DNA from: Puffinus mauretanicus
Lineage: Eukaryota > Chordata > Aves > Procellariiformes > Procellariidae
Direction of reading: 5' to 3'
Assembly: GCA_023333565.1 (NCBI GenBank)
Contig: JAJKFH010004053.1
Coordinates: 4,464,001-4,528,000, forward strand
Length of the DNA stretch: 64,000 nucleotides
Under the pieces are notes generated by a model. It worked only from the letters and a program-made list of their open reading frames with translations, ran no database searches and was not told the DNA's origin. Made by a program: the position numbers and the translations under genes. Positions 9,801-24,800 of the stretch are shown piece after piece (the stretch's first letter is position 1; each line of letters starts with the position of its first letter).

Positions 9801-12800
9801 TATTACTATACTTTTAAACAGACCTTGTCTGGTCAAACTAGATTCATTTGGTCATGTTTTCAGTTTCACTTAGCTTGTGTGTAAGAGCTCCCTCTGATCT
9901 CATATTAAAAAAAAAAAAAAGAAAACACAAACATCCTGGCAGATCCCTTGTAAGGTAATTTTTCCCTTAGCTCTTCTAACTTTTGTAGTTAGTAACCCTC
10001 TCAGAAAGGAGACAATGACTTGGATATCTAGGTGATGAAGTCATTTCACCAACTTTGAGAATAACTGTATGCAGTGGGAATACAGTACCGCCAGCACACA
10101 GCAACTGAGCTGAGAAGTCATGGGCTATCAAGTTTACTGGAGGAAGCATTTCCTCCTCTCTTTGGCCAAGCATGCGATTTTGAGGCAATTATAAACTAAC
10201 CAGCAGCAACAGTCCTTACAAGCAGCTATGAGTGGCAACATCTTTTTCATGTCAGAACCACGAGGTGCTCAGAAGAGACAACAAAGTTTGTATTTCACTA
10301 TGGTTGTGCAAGGAACGAGAGGGAAGGAACTGAGACCAAGCCTGACGCTTCTCTCTGGAAGCACTACAGCCTGCAGGGACCAAGTCTGCAAGTACAACAG
10401 TGGCACTACCAAACCTGATGATGTCAGCTCTTCATGCTGACAGAGCACCGCACACCACCAGCGTGGAATGGCAGTTAACCTGAATGTTCAAAACCTTTAC
10501 ATAACTACACACACACAGAGGCAAGCACACTAACCTCGTCTTCCAGTCTTCCTCTGACTTTGAACGATTTTTGCGGGCAGTCCTTTGTTTTTCTTCTAGC
10601 CTCTTCTTTTCTTCACTAGCTAGATCTTGAAAGAATAAAAATACACAAATAAAAATACAGAAGACGTTAAAGTGTAATATAAGACAGGGACGTTACTTCA
10701 CCTCACCCAGCAAATAAATAAGGGAAGTAGTAAAAAGTTGTCCATTTAAAAATCCTTCTACATAACACAGAAGAACTTCTGGTTTAGTCTAGGAGCAAAG
10801 CCAGGCCAGCTGTGGCACAAGATCAGCCAATGGAATCCTGTCTTTAAGAGTGCTAAATACATGTTTATCCATGGCCTGAGGATGCTGAAAATGTGTTTAC
10901 ATGACAGCAAACGTGAACTAGGGGAGGTGACATACCTAGAATTTATTTCAGTAGGGAAACTGATTAAGATCTGCTGGATTTATTTCAGAAGCCTGGCCAC
11001 CTGCTTCTTGTTAAGATTTGGGGTAAGTTGTTACTAGGGCCTAGTTCCTGATCAACAAAGGTTTGGAATATTCATTTCCAAACCACAAAGAATTGTCTCC
11101 CTGCAGCAACCTTTCATTTTTTTGTTAACGCACTAAGGTAGCATCGGTCATGGTCCTAAAAAAGCAGAACAGTTGCTTCTATTTGGCAGAAAGGATGGTC
11201 GGAAGGTCTGAGGAGTAAGTCAGATGAAGAAGCAGATTAGGTGAAGGGTGAGCTCTTTCATACCTGAATCCTCAAAAAGCATTTCATAAACATCTTAGAA
11301 AGAAGTAGTTGAGAGAATCATTTTTGGAACAGTATCAACCATTCCCAGTTACCCTGTGTCCTGGTTTCGGCTGGGATAGAGTTAAATTTCGTCCTAGTGC
11401 TGTGTTTTGGATTTAGTATGAGAAGAATGTTGATAACACACTGATGTTTTTAGTTGTTGCTAAGTACCCTGCTAGTCAAGGACTCTTCAGGGGCTGGGAG
11501 GGAGCACAGCCAGGACAGCTGGCCCAGCTGGCCAACGGGGTATTCCATACCATATGACATCATGTTCAATATATAAATAAGAGGCATGGTCCAGGAAGTA
11601 GTGATCACTACTTGGTTATCAGTCAGCGTGGGTGGTGAGCAATTGCATTGTGCATCACTCATTTTTTATAATCTATGATTATCATTATTATTATTTTCCC
11701 TTCCTTTTCTGTTCTATTAAACTGTCTTTATCTCAACCCATGAGTTTTTCTCACTCTTACCCTTCCAATTCTCTCCCCGTCCTACTGGGGGGCAGGAGGA
11801 GCAAGCGAGCGGCTGCGTGGGGTTTGGCTGCCTGCCGGGTTAAACCACGACACCCTGCCAGCTACTAACACACTACATATTACCAGTCTATCTGCTAGAC
11901 AAACTTTATGCTGTTAGTATAGTTAAGGAATATGGTCTGTTGCTAACAGCATTGTTATTTGCCCTTCAAGTTTAGACAGACAAATTACTGCGGATGCTCT
12001 GAACCAAGTATGTCCATCCTGCTGGCTACAAAAGAATCGTACAGGCGGGACAGACTGGTTGTGGGAATTCACTGATCTGCCGTTTTTAAAAGCCTTCAAA
12101 ACAGTGGTTATCAGCTTTTGAGGAAAAAACCGCACAAGTACAACTGCACTGTATTATGCCCATGCCACTGTTTTTCATACCTAGATCTCAGACTATTTAT
12201 CAGAGGTAGTCACAGTCATTGCCCTATTACACAGGTGAAACTGAATCAGAGGTTTCATGACTTACTCCAATCACTTAGCAATCCAGAGAAAGCAAGGGAC
12301 CCCATGCTTTCAGTCTTCAAAGCTGGCCATCCTGCTTTAATATGCAAAATGCCAAAGAAAAAGGAGCAAAAGACGGCCAGGGGAAGGCTGTTCCACACCA
12401 TATCGAAGTATTTAACACCAAGTCCCATGTCAGAAGACTAAAAGACACTTTTCACTCTATGGCATCTACAGTAATGATCTCTATGAGGTTTCTAAAAAGC
12501 ACGCTATTTCTACTCACTGAAAGTTTCATAATGTATTTCTAATTGACTATTCTAGGACAACGAAAGTGTTCAACTCCCAGAGAAGAGTAATTTTGCATCA
12601 AGTGTATTTTTTAGCATTGCAGTTTCACTTAAATAGTTTAGATTGCATTTTTTCAGAATTGGTACATCAAAATACTCCTTTTATATCAGACTGATGGAAA
12701 AACTGAAAAGTTCACAAATACTTCCTTTCAATGCTCAGAGATTGTCTCCTTAGATTAGTTTCCAGTTACAGGGCTTGACTATGGAGCACAGCAGAGGGCC

Positions 12801-15800
12801 TAAAGCTAAATAAAAAGCATAGCATTGTGAAGTTTAAGATTCTTACTTATATGGAAGAAGCAAGTAGGTGGTGTGGTAGGTTCCTGGCCAGCAACGCACA
12901 AGCCACTTGTTCACTCCCATCCACCCCAGCGGGTTAAGGGAGAGAATCAAACAGCAAAAGTAAAAAAACCTCATGGGTCGAGGTAAAGACAGTTTAGTAA
13001 GTCAAGGGAAAGAAAAAAAAGGAGGAAAAAGTGATGCAAAGGCAATCACTTACAACCTTCCACTGCAGACCTGTATCCAGCCAAGCAACAGCTACTTCCC
13101 CTCAACACACAAAATTTATTGCTGAGCATGATGTTATATCATATGGAATATCTCTTTGGTCAGTTTGGGTCAGCTGTCCTGGCTGTGTCCCCCCCCCCAG
13201 CCTCTTGCCAACCCCAGAAACAGAAAAGGCCTTAACACTGTGCATATGTTGTCCAGCAATAGCTAAAACATTGATGTCTTATCAACACTGCTTTGGTCAC
13301 CAATCTAAAACACAGCAGCTATGGGCTGCTATGAAGAAAATTAACTCCATCCCAACCAGCCCCAGTACAGGTGGGTGACCTACCTTTCACTAGAAGCATA
13401 CCACAACCTGCAGAAAGCTGTATTGAAGAGTTACTGTCTTGAAGCATGGAGGAATGTATCTTTATGGGTAGCTACTTACAGTTCATCTAACAATTTGAAC
13501 GTGGAATTTACTTTTTCCCAGTCCCTCAGTTTTAACAAAAAAATTAAAACACCGTTGCCAATAACTGAAGTTACCTATTTCTCCATTTTCCATGGCTCTG
13601 ATATCTGGTCGTAGCCGGCAGTCAGTTTTGGGAATGACACTCTCCATTTCTTTGTCCAACTCATTCAAAGCCATCGCAAAGCTAGTAAAATTATACATCT
13701 GAAATTCAGAGACAAAGATAAAAGGTGACTTTACGATGTCTCTAGCTGCTAGTCTTAAAGCACAAGAAAGCTGCTGTCTAAAAACAAACATCCAAGTGCT
13801 TTTTTATCATTTAATCACTCAAGATAGGAAAACTCAAGTTACCAGCAAAACTGCACTGTCAGGCAGAGCGTAGGTGATCCTTGGTGCTTCTGTTTAAACA
13901 GGCCAGCATCCAACTACTCAGTGCACTATTTCTCTCTTATCTTCTTTTTCCAGTCCTACTGGTATTTTCCCTATCTCTGTAGAGAGATTTCCCCTTGATT
14001 AACCCACTGAGGGCACCTTTTCTTGTTCCAATTCTTTGTCTTTCCAGTTGCACACATACCCTTGTATTCCACCCACTGGAATACAGCCCTTCACACACAA
14101 GCTCATGCTACGCAGGCTTTGCAAGCGTCTCTCAGGAAGCATCTGTCCTCTCATAAAGCCCTTCAGAGGAGATTTCTCACAAGGCAGGTGCCTCAGTGGG
14201 GGGGAGCAGGTTGGAGAGAAGAGGTGGAGAAAGCCCGCATACCGCTAGCTACGTGAAGCATCCCATTTTTCAAAGAAATTCCGCTAATTTTAGAGTCATG
14301 CCTGTGGCAGTTATCCCTCCAACCTCACATTATAGAGTTACAATTGTAGTGGGAAAGTTTGTTGCAATAAACAGGCAAATCCAGACTTGTTAATGAAGAA
14401 GACAACAAATGGATTTGCTTTGTATTGAACATACAGAATAACAGGATAGCACGCACTTTCAATAAGCAGAAGCATAGCTGACCTGTGCTGAATTTGGAGG
14501 TCTTGGAGTTATCTTCCATAGCAAAATACTTCCAGGAATAACATACACACTTTCAGAATCTGGCAACGGCATCTCATCTGGTTCCTCCGTATTGCCCACC
14601 TAAAGGCAGCACACAAAGGAAAAAGAAGGGGTTCTCTGGAGTCATAAACCATTTACACCCATTCATTCCAACACTGGAACTTACATAAAATTATTTCCTT
14701 CACCAAAAGTAAATAATTTCAGCAACAAAGAAACTTTTTAGATGCTTGTCAAGAAGGATAACAACATTAACATTAGCATACATAGAATCATAGAATCGTT
14801 TAGGTTGGAAAAGACGTTTACATATTCCCAGTTCCCTCCCAATGGAAGTCTACCAACAGTTTCTTGATCAACATCTTCGTAGATATAATCTAGATGTTCA
14901 AGCATTAAGAAATGTCAATTTTTCCACCACAAAGATGTCCCGTTTCCTCAAACACAAGCATTGCCATGCCTGATATTTAATTCCATTACTGCTTCATTAA
15001 AGCTGAAGAATAGAAGTCACATTCCTCATCCTTCCACATCAAAGAAACGTCAGCACATAATGCAACTGCTGTCTTCAGTTTGTGCTACTGCTCTTTGCTC
15101 AGAGGAACTTTCCTTTCCATTGACCACTACACTACTGAAATGGCAAACCGTAAATGTTAAATGAATATCCTAGATTAGCTACTTCTTCTGGGAAGGGCAT
15201 CCTATGAAGGCTGACATATACGGCCTGAGGCAGCTGCAGCCACAGCACTGTGAAATGGTTTTCCCAGAAAGGGAAAAACTCCGCCCAGGGTTACTAGCGC
15301 AGTAGAGAATAACTCATGGTCACAGTGTAGATGTGACCTGAACTAGTTCTAAACCATCACCCTTTTTACACACAGCTTTAAAGCAGCTGGGGTTCAATGC
15401 TGCTGACATTAATTCCACCACACAAGCGTATGTTACAATATGGAACTAAAGCCAGCTAGACAATGAATACAACTCTCCAAAGAAAACTTGGTGTCACTAC
15501 CACAGCTGAAAACAGCAGCACATTTCAGAGACCACTGGAGAGTAAAGATGAACTTAACGGCAACTAATGCTTTAAATACTTCGGCTACATGCCAATAGCT
15601 TTAATGCTGCTGCTAATAAGCTTTGCTCTCTGATGGTTGTGTCAGATAATACAGATTGATGTTTTAGTGCAAAAAATCCAGCACCCAAACTGGATTCAGT
15701 TGTCCTCTGAGATGATTCATGTGTTCTGCCTCCAAGAAAATTAGGAAGTATTAAGGACTCTGTTTTACTGTGGAGCACTTCAGTACAGTGCTTTTAATAA

Positions 15801-18800
15801 TGAACAGGTTGCAAAGTAACCAGAACAACATGCAGACCAGGTTCAGTCCCTCAGCTATTAGGAAGATAAACAGGGCTTTTAGTTGACTACATCTGAACAG
15901 TGCTGGCAACCTGCCAGTCTGTCCTTTAAAGGACACTGATCAATCTTTCAGAAATCAGGAATTTGAAGCAGAACAGATCAGAAAGATATCCTTATATCAA
16001 AACAAAGACACTTCAATACCAGACCATCAAACTCCAAATCAACTTTTATAGAAAGGCTACAATACACGCTGCAATTTGTGCCTTGTTGGATACATAACCT
16101 TAAAAATGTCATAAGAATTACAAAGAACTAGGTAAAAAGGGGATTTTCATGTGTTCTTGCCACAATGATCCATATTTTATGTTCAGTGCTACTCAATCTC
16201 TTAGTATATTGCTAGGATGATAGTAATGGAGTTTGCCAAAGCAAGACCTCTGGTGTCTGTAAAAGAGGCACGTGTGAGGGCAGTTGCTGTTGCCTTACAT
16301 TATGCCTTTCCATATATTTGCACTGAAAATTCTGCATGAAATGCTTCATCTTGATTAAAAAAGGCTCTAGCTCATTCAGAGCAGAATCATCCCGGTCTAA
16401 CCCCAGGTCTACTATAACTCTTCTGATGTTGGTAAAATATCACCTTTGCATACATGAAGGCTTGTCTAGCTCCCTGCAAAATTATTTTTCCTTAAGTTTT
16501 ATTCCTATAAAAATCAAAGGGATTCGGGGGAAAATCCGGGGCAATTTGCAAAAGGACTTGCATCCAAGCAAGTCCCCTGAAGGGAGACAGAAGCGATTCT
16601 TCATTAGTAGCAACGCAGCATGAAGGAATAGCTGGAAAACAATTAAATAAATCTGAAAATTCTAATTAGGAGAAGTTTGAAAGGCCATGTACTTTCATGC
16701 CTAAATGAATCCTTCACTACCATGAAGGGACAAACCACATCCAGACATTATACATGAGACTTGGCTCACCTAGGTGCTCAAAAACCATAAACAATATCAT
16801 CTCCTCAAACACAAGGGGGCAGTGGGAATACATATTCAACAAACACTACCCGATTCATAATGCGCATTACAAAGCTTTCAGTTTTCTACACAGAAACAGT
16901 TCTGTTAAAGCGTGCTTTTCTAGAGTCAGAGCAATATTGCAGCTTGAGCTTTATGCAATAGGATGCTTCATTTTGAAGTGAAAAGCAAGGATCATCTTAA
17001 GCATTGTTGGAAAATGCAAAGTGGTAGCTGAACAAAAACACAGGGTGTGTTTTTCTTTGCTCCTTCTCCCTAGAGCTCACAGGGTCAGACTCGAAGAGAA
17101 GCAGTAATCCCCAGCGCTTTAGCACTCTCTTGATGACAAGCACTGGAGCAATCTCAGATACAGCAACAATCTGAACCTGCACAGGAACAACTGCTTTCAG
17201 AGTTCTCTCTCTCTTTTTTTAAATATAAAAACTACTAACACCCAAACCAACAAAAAATCTGGCTTCACTCACCAAAGGGGAACAATCCCTGTTTTAAGCT
17301 ACTATGTGAGTGGTTGTTCTTTATCAAGCTGTATGTTGTCGCCATCACCATTCACCTTAAACAAAAACCGTACTGCTGACGAGAAAACTGGAAGAATTAA
17401 GAATGAGGTTTTTTTCCAGAAGAAAAAAAATGCAGTTATGGAGGAAACAAAAAAAAGCAACCATTTCTATGGTTGTGAAAATTTAATAGAAAGCAATACA
17501 AAAATTCCTTGTAAAAGCTGGAAAATATGATCTTCTATCAAGACGAGAAACTAGTCTATCCTGCCTCCAGGAGTCCAAATCCTCCTATTAGAATATAAAT
17601 GTTACCATATATGATCAGAACCATAGTCCAACTAATGGATAGGCTATTTTCTCCATGTGACTTGGAAGGAAGAGGCAGGTAATGAACCAGCCAGTATTTA
17701 GACCACTCCAAGTTTTGGGAAGTTTGAATACAAATCCTTGAGAGAAAGCACTTTATCCCTTAATGCTGGTACTCATCCAATCCATTTTGTATCCTACTAG
17801 GAAAGAGAGAATAAGTGAAAAGAAATCTTAATGCTCTTAAATGCTACTAAAATATTTAGCTGTCTTATCATGCTTTTGAGATACCACCTCTTTTGTGATT
17901 AATACCTGTTTACTGCTTTTCTTCTCTTCTGCATTTTTCTTGTCATTTTTTTTGTAAGCTTCAAATGTAGCTGGGTCCACACTGTACAAACACTCAGTCC
18001 ACTTCCCATACAGTGCACAAAGTTTCTTTTTGCTGTCAAAAAAAGACTAAGTTTAAAAAGAGCTTAAAGAGATTTATTTCATCATTTCAGACAAAAATAT
18101 TTGAAAGAAGAACTTCTGAGAGCAACTCTTAAAACTCCGTTATTGGTGTTACACAATTCATAACCTTGCTGTTGCAGGTTCATACCCTTGACAGACGATG
18201 GTTAAAGGCATTCAGTTCTACAGCTCCCATCAGAAACAGAGGGCAGCCATTTGTTTCCCATTAGGAATGAAGCTGTTACCTTTTGTCCTGAATGTAGCCT
18301 TCAACTTTGTGCAACTCCTTCCCAAAGAGGCCGCAGGGTTTGAAGCTTAGTACACATTTCTCACCAGTTCTGAAGGCAGAACAAGAGGGCATTAATTACT
18401 TCCAAATGCTTCTCCTCTTCAAACTTGCAGCAAGTGAAAGCACTCACACTCTTAACTTACTTGTGGTTAGTTATTTCCACGTTTCCATACTGCTCAATCC
18501 AAAGTTTGCCCACAATAATGTTATGCACGCAGCACGTAGGATTTGTCCACGTGTAGGCTTCATTGTGTCTAAGTGAGGGGAATAAAAATAAAAATACTGT
18601 ATCTTTGTACTGGATGTCACTCCTGCAACAAGTCATCATCTATAAATCGCACCAAGACTTGAAATGGACACGGCAATAAGTCAGGAAACCCAAGAAGTTT
18701 ATTAACCGACTGCTACTGATTTTATCAGTTCCTTAAAACAGCCACTTCAGTGCAGTCACTGTTAGCACTGAATGACAAGAGGAAAGCCAACAGGTCTCAA

Positions 18801-21800
18801 GCGTGCTAGTCTGACGTCCAGGCATCTGCAGAACATACAGACAACACAAGCCCCAACTACTGCCACTATTAATATGCCGTATATTAGCAGAAATGATGGC
18901 AGTTCCTTTCATCTTCTCATTCCTTCCTCCCTGCAAAGTGATCTGCCATCAAACATTAGGATGTGGGTGTTAGACATGCCCATTCCTAAGCCATGAGACA
19001 CTAATGCACACTAATCATCATGGACATGGCCACTGTGCCTATGCAATTATTACTTATCAACTTACTCAAGAAGCTCCAAAGTCATTGTGCCTTTTGGTTC
19101 CGCTTCCACACTCTTGCCCCAGAATTTGAGCTTAGGATAAATTGATCCATGAAACACAAAATCATTATTTAAACCTTCAGCATAGAAAGCACTGATTGGT
19201 GGATGATGGCTAACTTGCTCTGAGAGAAGTCTAAATCCAAGATCATCTCTGCAAAATAAAGATAACCAAAAGCATGTATCTACGTATCAAGTGTAGTGAA
19301 GCTGCAGTTCTTTTCCCCAGGATGAAACAGATAGTTGGACCCATGCATAGTTACTGTACTCAGTGCAAGAGTTAGTTAAAACCCTAGGATAAAACAGAAA
19401 GACAGACCAACTAATACATAGACATCTTCATTTTAAATAACTGAGGACATAATGTAAAAAGGTAACAAGAATTACCAAATCTGATCAGCCAATATGTTTA
19501 CTTTTGATAGTGACCTCTTTCTTAAACTTTTGCATAAACATAGGCCAAAACCTCACCTGAGAGAAAAGTTTGCCCTAAGTCTACTAGTGTGCAGCTGCAC
19601 TAATATTGCCTATTTGTATTCTGGACACTCATATAATGAATATTACAATACTAACACCTCCCTTATGTACCATGCATCTTTTCATTCAGAAGGTTTCAGA
19701 AAAAAAAAGTCATTTTTGTAAATAAAACTTGCTTTTAAACCTGGCAAATTTCATTTGCCTGCTCCAAGTTGAAAAGTTAAGTAGTTTCCCTTCACTGGAA
19801 GGTGCATTGCTGAACACCAACACACATTGCAAGCGCCTCCAGCAGCTGCTGGGAGAATGGGTAGAATCTTACAAGCTGGAGAGCAGTCTGCAAGCCACCT
19901 GACAAGTCTAATGAAACAGTTACACAGAATACCACTCTTCACTCTTCAGTGCATCTTCTGTTCATTACCTGATCAATTCATATGTCTCTCCAAGCAACGG
20001 GTTGAACGGCTTCCCTGTACGTTCCCACTGCGAGGCTACAGCAGACACAGCAAATGCAGCAACACACTATTCAAAAGAATAAGAGTACACCGTTGATCTC
20101 CTGGATTTTAGCCTTTATCAAGTATCAACAATAGTCATGGTATCACAGAACGATTCTTCTGAAACAGCTTAGCAAAGTTCTGTTTGCAAAGCAGGGGAAT
20201 AAACAGTTTTCATCAAAAGGCTAAAAAAAGCAAGCCTTAGGAAAAGCAAAACATTTTCCTAGATAAGCAAAATTGGTTAATGAATAAGAGAATCTGACAT
20301 GCAGCAAATTATAGGAGTTCCTCCTGTAATGAGACTATCTATGAAGAAAAAAATCCCAATGCATTCATCAAGAGCTAGCACGAATTACCACACCCAAAGT
20401 ACCTGCATTCGCTCAGTTGTGCTGGAAAGTGAGCTGGCTTTGTGGATGAGGTATGTATGCTCCATATACTCTGTAAGTCGCTGTAGAAAGCTCAGTGGCT
20501 CATTGAATATAACCGGCATTGTGATCTTCGACAACTCCTGATGCACAAATGAAATTTGTGTTAAAAACCAAATGATTAGATACACTGACCTGCAGTAACC
20601 CAAGTGTAATTGGCTTATTACAAAAATAAATGATGCTCTTAGTACTAATGCAATGTGCTTGACCTGGCTCTGCTAATGCTGAAAGGAAAAAACCCTGTAT
20701 ATCCCTTATGGGCTTCATAAGCCTATCTGTGTTGACGTTAAGGCTACTTTTAAAAGAAAAAGAAAACCAAACATCAAACAAACAAACTTCCTATCAACAA
20801 ATGCACTAAGAAGGTGAGATGAAACAATGGAATGAAGTATTAAGGACCCTTTTAAAGACTAAGTTATTTATTACTCTTAAAATAGACATAGGCCATCTAA
20901 TTAATTAAACATATTATCTAGTTTGGAGGCAGGTGGACAGGCAGGGGGAAGAGGATGAGAAAGGACAGGGAAAAGGCACAGGAGTAAAAACAGGAATTCT
21001 GTATTCTGAAGAAAAAAAGGAATTTTTGTAACAGGAATAAAAATTTAAAAGAAGTCCTACAGTTTTGATGCTGTTTATTCTCTTTCCCATTTATAAAAAG
21101 CATGCACTCTGAATGCATAACATAGCAATGTTTTAAACTGCCTGCAATGGCAAATTAAAAGCATATAGTATGACCACTGGCAATGTGTGCAGTAAACAGC
21201 ACTGTTCTTAACCATAATAGCAGGATCTGGCACTAACAGCTTTAGCAGACACTTCGGTACAATCCACTCCAAGTTCCGCGCCCCCCCCAAACTGCAACTT
21301 CTGTGCAGCAATTTCTGCAAAGCAAAATTAAGACCCTTATAGTTTTTTTTCCTGCATACACCTTATGCAAGACAGGCTTTCCCTCTGTTCTTTGTATTTT
21401 AAGATTATAACGCTCTTCCGCTAAAGCCACTATGAGAAGCTCAGATGCTTCACGACGACTCTGGAGACTTGGAGCTGCTGATACAGGCATTCCCCAGCAT
21501 TTCCACATCTCATTGCCTGGTGCTGTTTCTAACTACAGCAAGGGGAGGAGGAGAAAACAACAGCAACTAAACACACACATTCCCTTCTGTAGGCTACTGT
21601 TACAGGCTGACAGAGCTTTATCAATAAGTACTTTCAGCCTGTTGCAGGATCTAATGGAGAGAAGAACTCTTCTCAATTCACCCTTAGCTGGAAGCAGATT
21701 ATGTGGCAACCAGCTAACCTCTGATCTGGCCACTGTCTGGCCAGTAACACCATGGCCAGGAAGACTGAGATACTAAGGGGAAGGGAGAAGAGCAAAATTA

Positions 21801-24800
21801 AAGTAGCTGTTATTTTGGTTTTGTTTTGTTTTTTCACAGTCAAAGTAAAAAATTTTTGCTACCACAAAGTACTTTAAGAGTTAAAATCAAGAGAAAATGT
21901 TTTTACTAAGGAGTATTGCTCTGACCAAGTCTTACCTTCTCGAGTTGTGAAAGCAAATAAAGCATAAGCAGCAAATTAAAAAAAAAAAATCCCTCTCCCC
22001 AACAAGTTTTCATTTGGGCCTCAAATGAAACAATCACTTCACATCTTTTATCATAGCTTTCTGATTACCTACCATTCCAATGCATTTTCTTAAGATACTC
22101 CAGATACTGAAGTCATTTCTGGAAAACATCGGAGATGGCAAGCTTGTTCTGCAGAAAGTAATAGGGAAGAAAGCAGAAGTAAGAAAAGTTTTCCATTCCT
22201 AACCATGACTAAGAAACCCAAATACTCTTTTTTGAAAGTAACAGTTTTCCAATTTTTAAATTAAAAACCAAGGGCGAATGACAGTGCTACTTTGAAGCAC
22301 TTAAACTGTTTTACCTGCATAGAAACCTGAATTTCTCCAAAAACAGAACGAGAACCATTGCCTTCATTTTGCCTAAAAGCAGTGGAAGAGAATTTCTACA
22401 TCAGTTTTCAGAACAGTGTTTTCACAGTGGCACCATCAAGATATTTATTTGTGTCTTTGTGAGATAAAAAAATTTGTGAGAAATTCTTGTCTGAACAGAT
22501 TTGAGGATTAAACAGTGAGGGGTTTTTTTTGCTAGTCACCTGTATACTGACAATGAAGGGCCATGACATTTATTGCCTATATTAAAATCAGCCCTCAGGA
22601 ACAACAGAAAAAGCAGCATTAAAGAACAGAAAACACAGCAGCCTGTTTTACAGGGGACTAACATATCCTGAACCAAGTCTTAAACACAGTTTCAAGACCA
22701 ACGTTTAGGCTCTGTAATACAACCTGTATTTCTCAGCTTTATGAGAAATCAGGCACAGATTTTGTTCAGTTTTCTTACTGTTACTGAGCAGCTCAACTAT
22801 TAATCCAATCTGCCTATGGAAAGGCATAAATATAGGTCAAAGCCTTTTGTCCACAACACCACTAAAATTCGTGTTTGGATCATGAAGCTATTACCAATGA
22901 GAAAAATCCTCAATAGATAAGAATTACCTACAGCTCACTCAAACTGCATGAACTGTTCGAGCTTCAAAGTTTAGTTAACTCTGCCTAAATGATGGTGTTG
23001 CCCTACTAACCAAGAAGGTCTTGTCTCCCCTCGAAGTAGCTAAAGCAATATCTTTTTTAGAGAGTGTGAACAGGCTGTAGCTGCTCTTCCACCCCACTTT
23101 TCTGATAAACAGAAACATTGCCAAAAGAAAAAAAAAAAAATCTATTCAGGCTAAGTTATGAGTTTTCAGTAGCCCTACTTGCTGTGTTACCTCCCATACT
23201 TATCTGCTACTGAAACACCTTTACCAGGGCTGATGTTTCAGTTTTCAGAAAGAGCAAAATCAAAAAATGGTCCTTAAAATACAACAAGCTCCATCTAACC
23301 AAAAACCTAGTCAATGCCTGAACTCCTCATGGTACCAAACTATGTTTTGTTAGCAAGTAGCTATCAGCCTAACACTGACTTGTTTTACTCAGCTCCCATG
23401 CAGGAGATGAGTGGGTAGGAGGATTTATTTTAATTGACCAACATGATATCACTCACTCCCTGTTCTGATTTTGCACTGATACAAAAATATTTCGTGAAAC
23501 AGATCATCTTGAATAATATTAAATACAAAATATTTCTGTGGATGCTTTGATACAAATGTCCAGGAGAGGACAGTGTCCACCAAGTATTCAGTCTTATCTT
23601 CATTTGCAGTGTTTACTTATTTTTTCTGCGTATTCTTTAATGAAGTCAATTAGCAGAGCGGGTATTTGTGTTTAAGTAAGACCTTCTGCATGTAAAGCAC
23701 ACTCATGTGCCTCCAGTTTGCTGAAGTACACACAGGGATTGCTTTCCTTACATAATAAAACTTACATTTTCATTGAAGTTAACCTGTCCCTCTGTTCAAT
23801 TTGTTTAATTACTTGAAAGTTGGCATTCAGTTTCAGCCATTCATTACATATATCAGCCAAACCTGGTATGGGAGTCAGTTCTTTTCTCCACGTAATACAC
23901 ACATACTGAAGAAACAAAGCAGTTTTATGCCACCAAGAGAGATCCCAGGGACAAGTAAGAACATGTGGAAAAATGACAGGCAGCCAAGACGTGAGGCCCA
24001 CTAACCTTGACACACTCCCTGTGATTAAGGGAAACGTTTGTGAATGCAAAAATTTCCTTCCAAATGTCAATTTTAGAAACAACTCAGGAAATTAATTTTA
24101 GCTTTAAGTGACAAAAACATCTGCTGGAATTTCTGTGCAGTAGAACAGATAAGATGCATTTAAGATCATTCACTTAAACAAAAACACTTGTTCGAAGCAT
24201 CATCTATAGTAGATCAGTTACTACAGGAATCTTGTGGGGAAGAAGATATATGGTATGAAAAATGCATGTTTAGCTTGCTCTTCATGTAACCCTGGTCAAA
24301 TAACCTCCTGGCTCCCAAAAGGCCAAACACAAACAAGTCTGCATTCTGAAAGGCCCTCAATGGGGGGGACCAAAGGGAAAGCTGACTACAAAAACTCAGC
24401 AACAAAAGGGAAACAGCAGTGATAAATGGATATTAAATGTTGGCAGGTATTACGGAACATTTTTGTACAAGGGTTGGGGGGGGAGGGCGGGGGTTGGTTG
24501 GTTCGTGGTTTTTTGTTTGTTTGTTTGTTGGTTTTTTTTTTAAGTTTGGCTCAGATTAAAAATTTCCCTCTTAAAAAGAAGTGATTTGAATGCTTCCAGA
24601 TTTAATGTACTATTCTCCTATCTCTCAAATCCTCTCTCAAAAAATTTTCAAAAATTAAGTCCAATCTCAAATCAACCTAAACTACAAGAAGTCACATCGC
24701 CCACATTCTTTCAAACACTCTATGAACAATCAGTAGGATGCAAACTACATTTAAAAAAATCCAAACAAGACAGCAGATTATAAGTGGCACTGGCTTCACC

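Larger units (their letters stand above)
10626..13574 (-). other. OSBPL1A intron holding two solo LTRs
   Basis: The intron is 2.95 kb, about a third of it the two opposed LTRs. The rest is unremarkable AT-rich sequence. Confidence 0.8.

Noticed and set aside
11352..13374. A full provirus bounded by the two LTRs
   Set aside because: The LTRs are in opposite orientation, each has its own target duplication, and no gag, pol or env-like sequence lies between them.
20385..20781. Long minus-strand frames around the ORD exon
   Set aside because: Only 20403-20537 is exon; the extensions run past good splice sites into intron.
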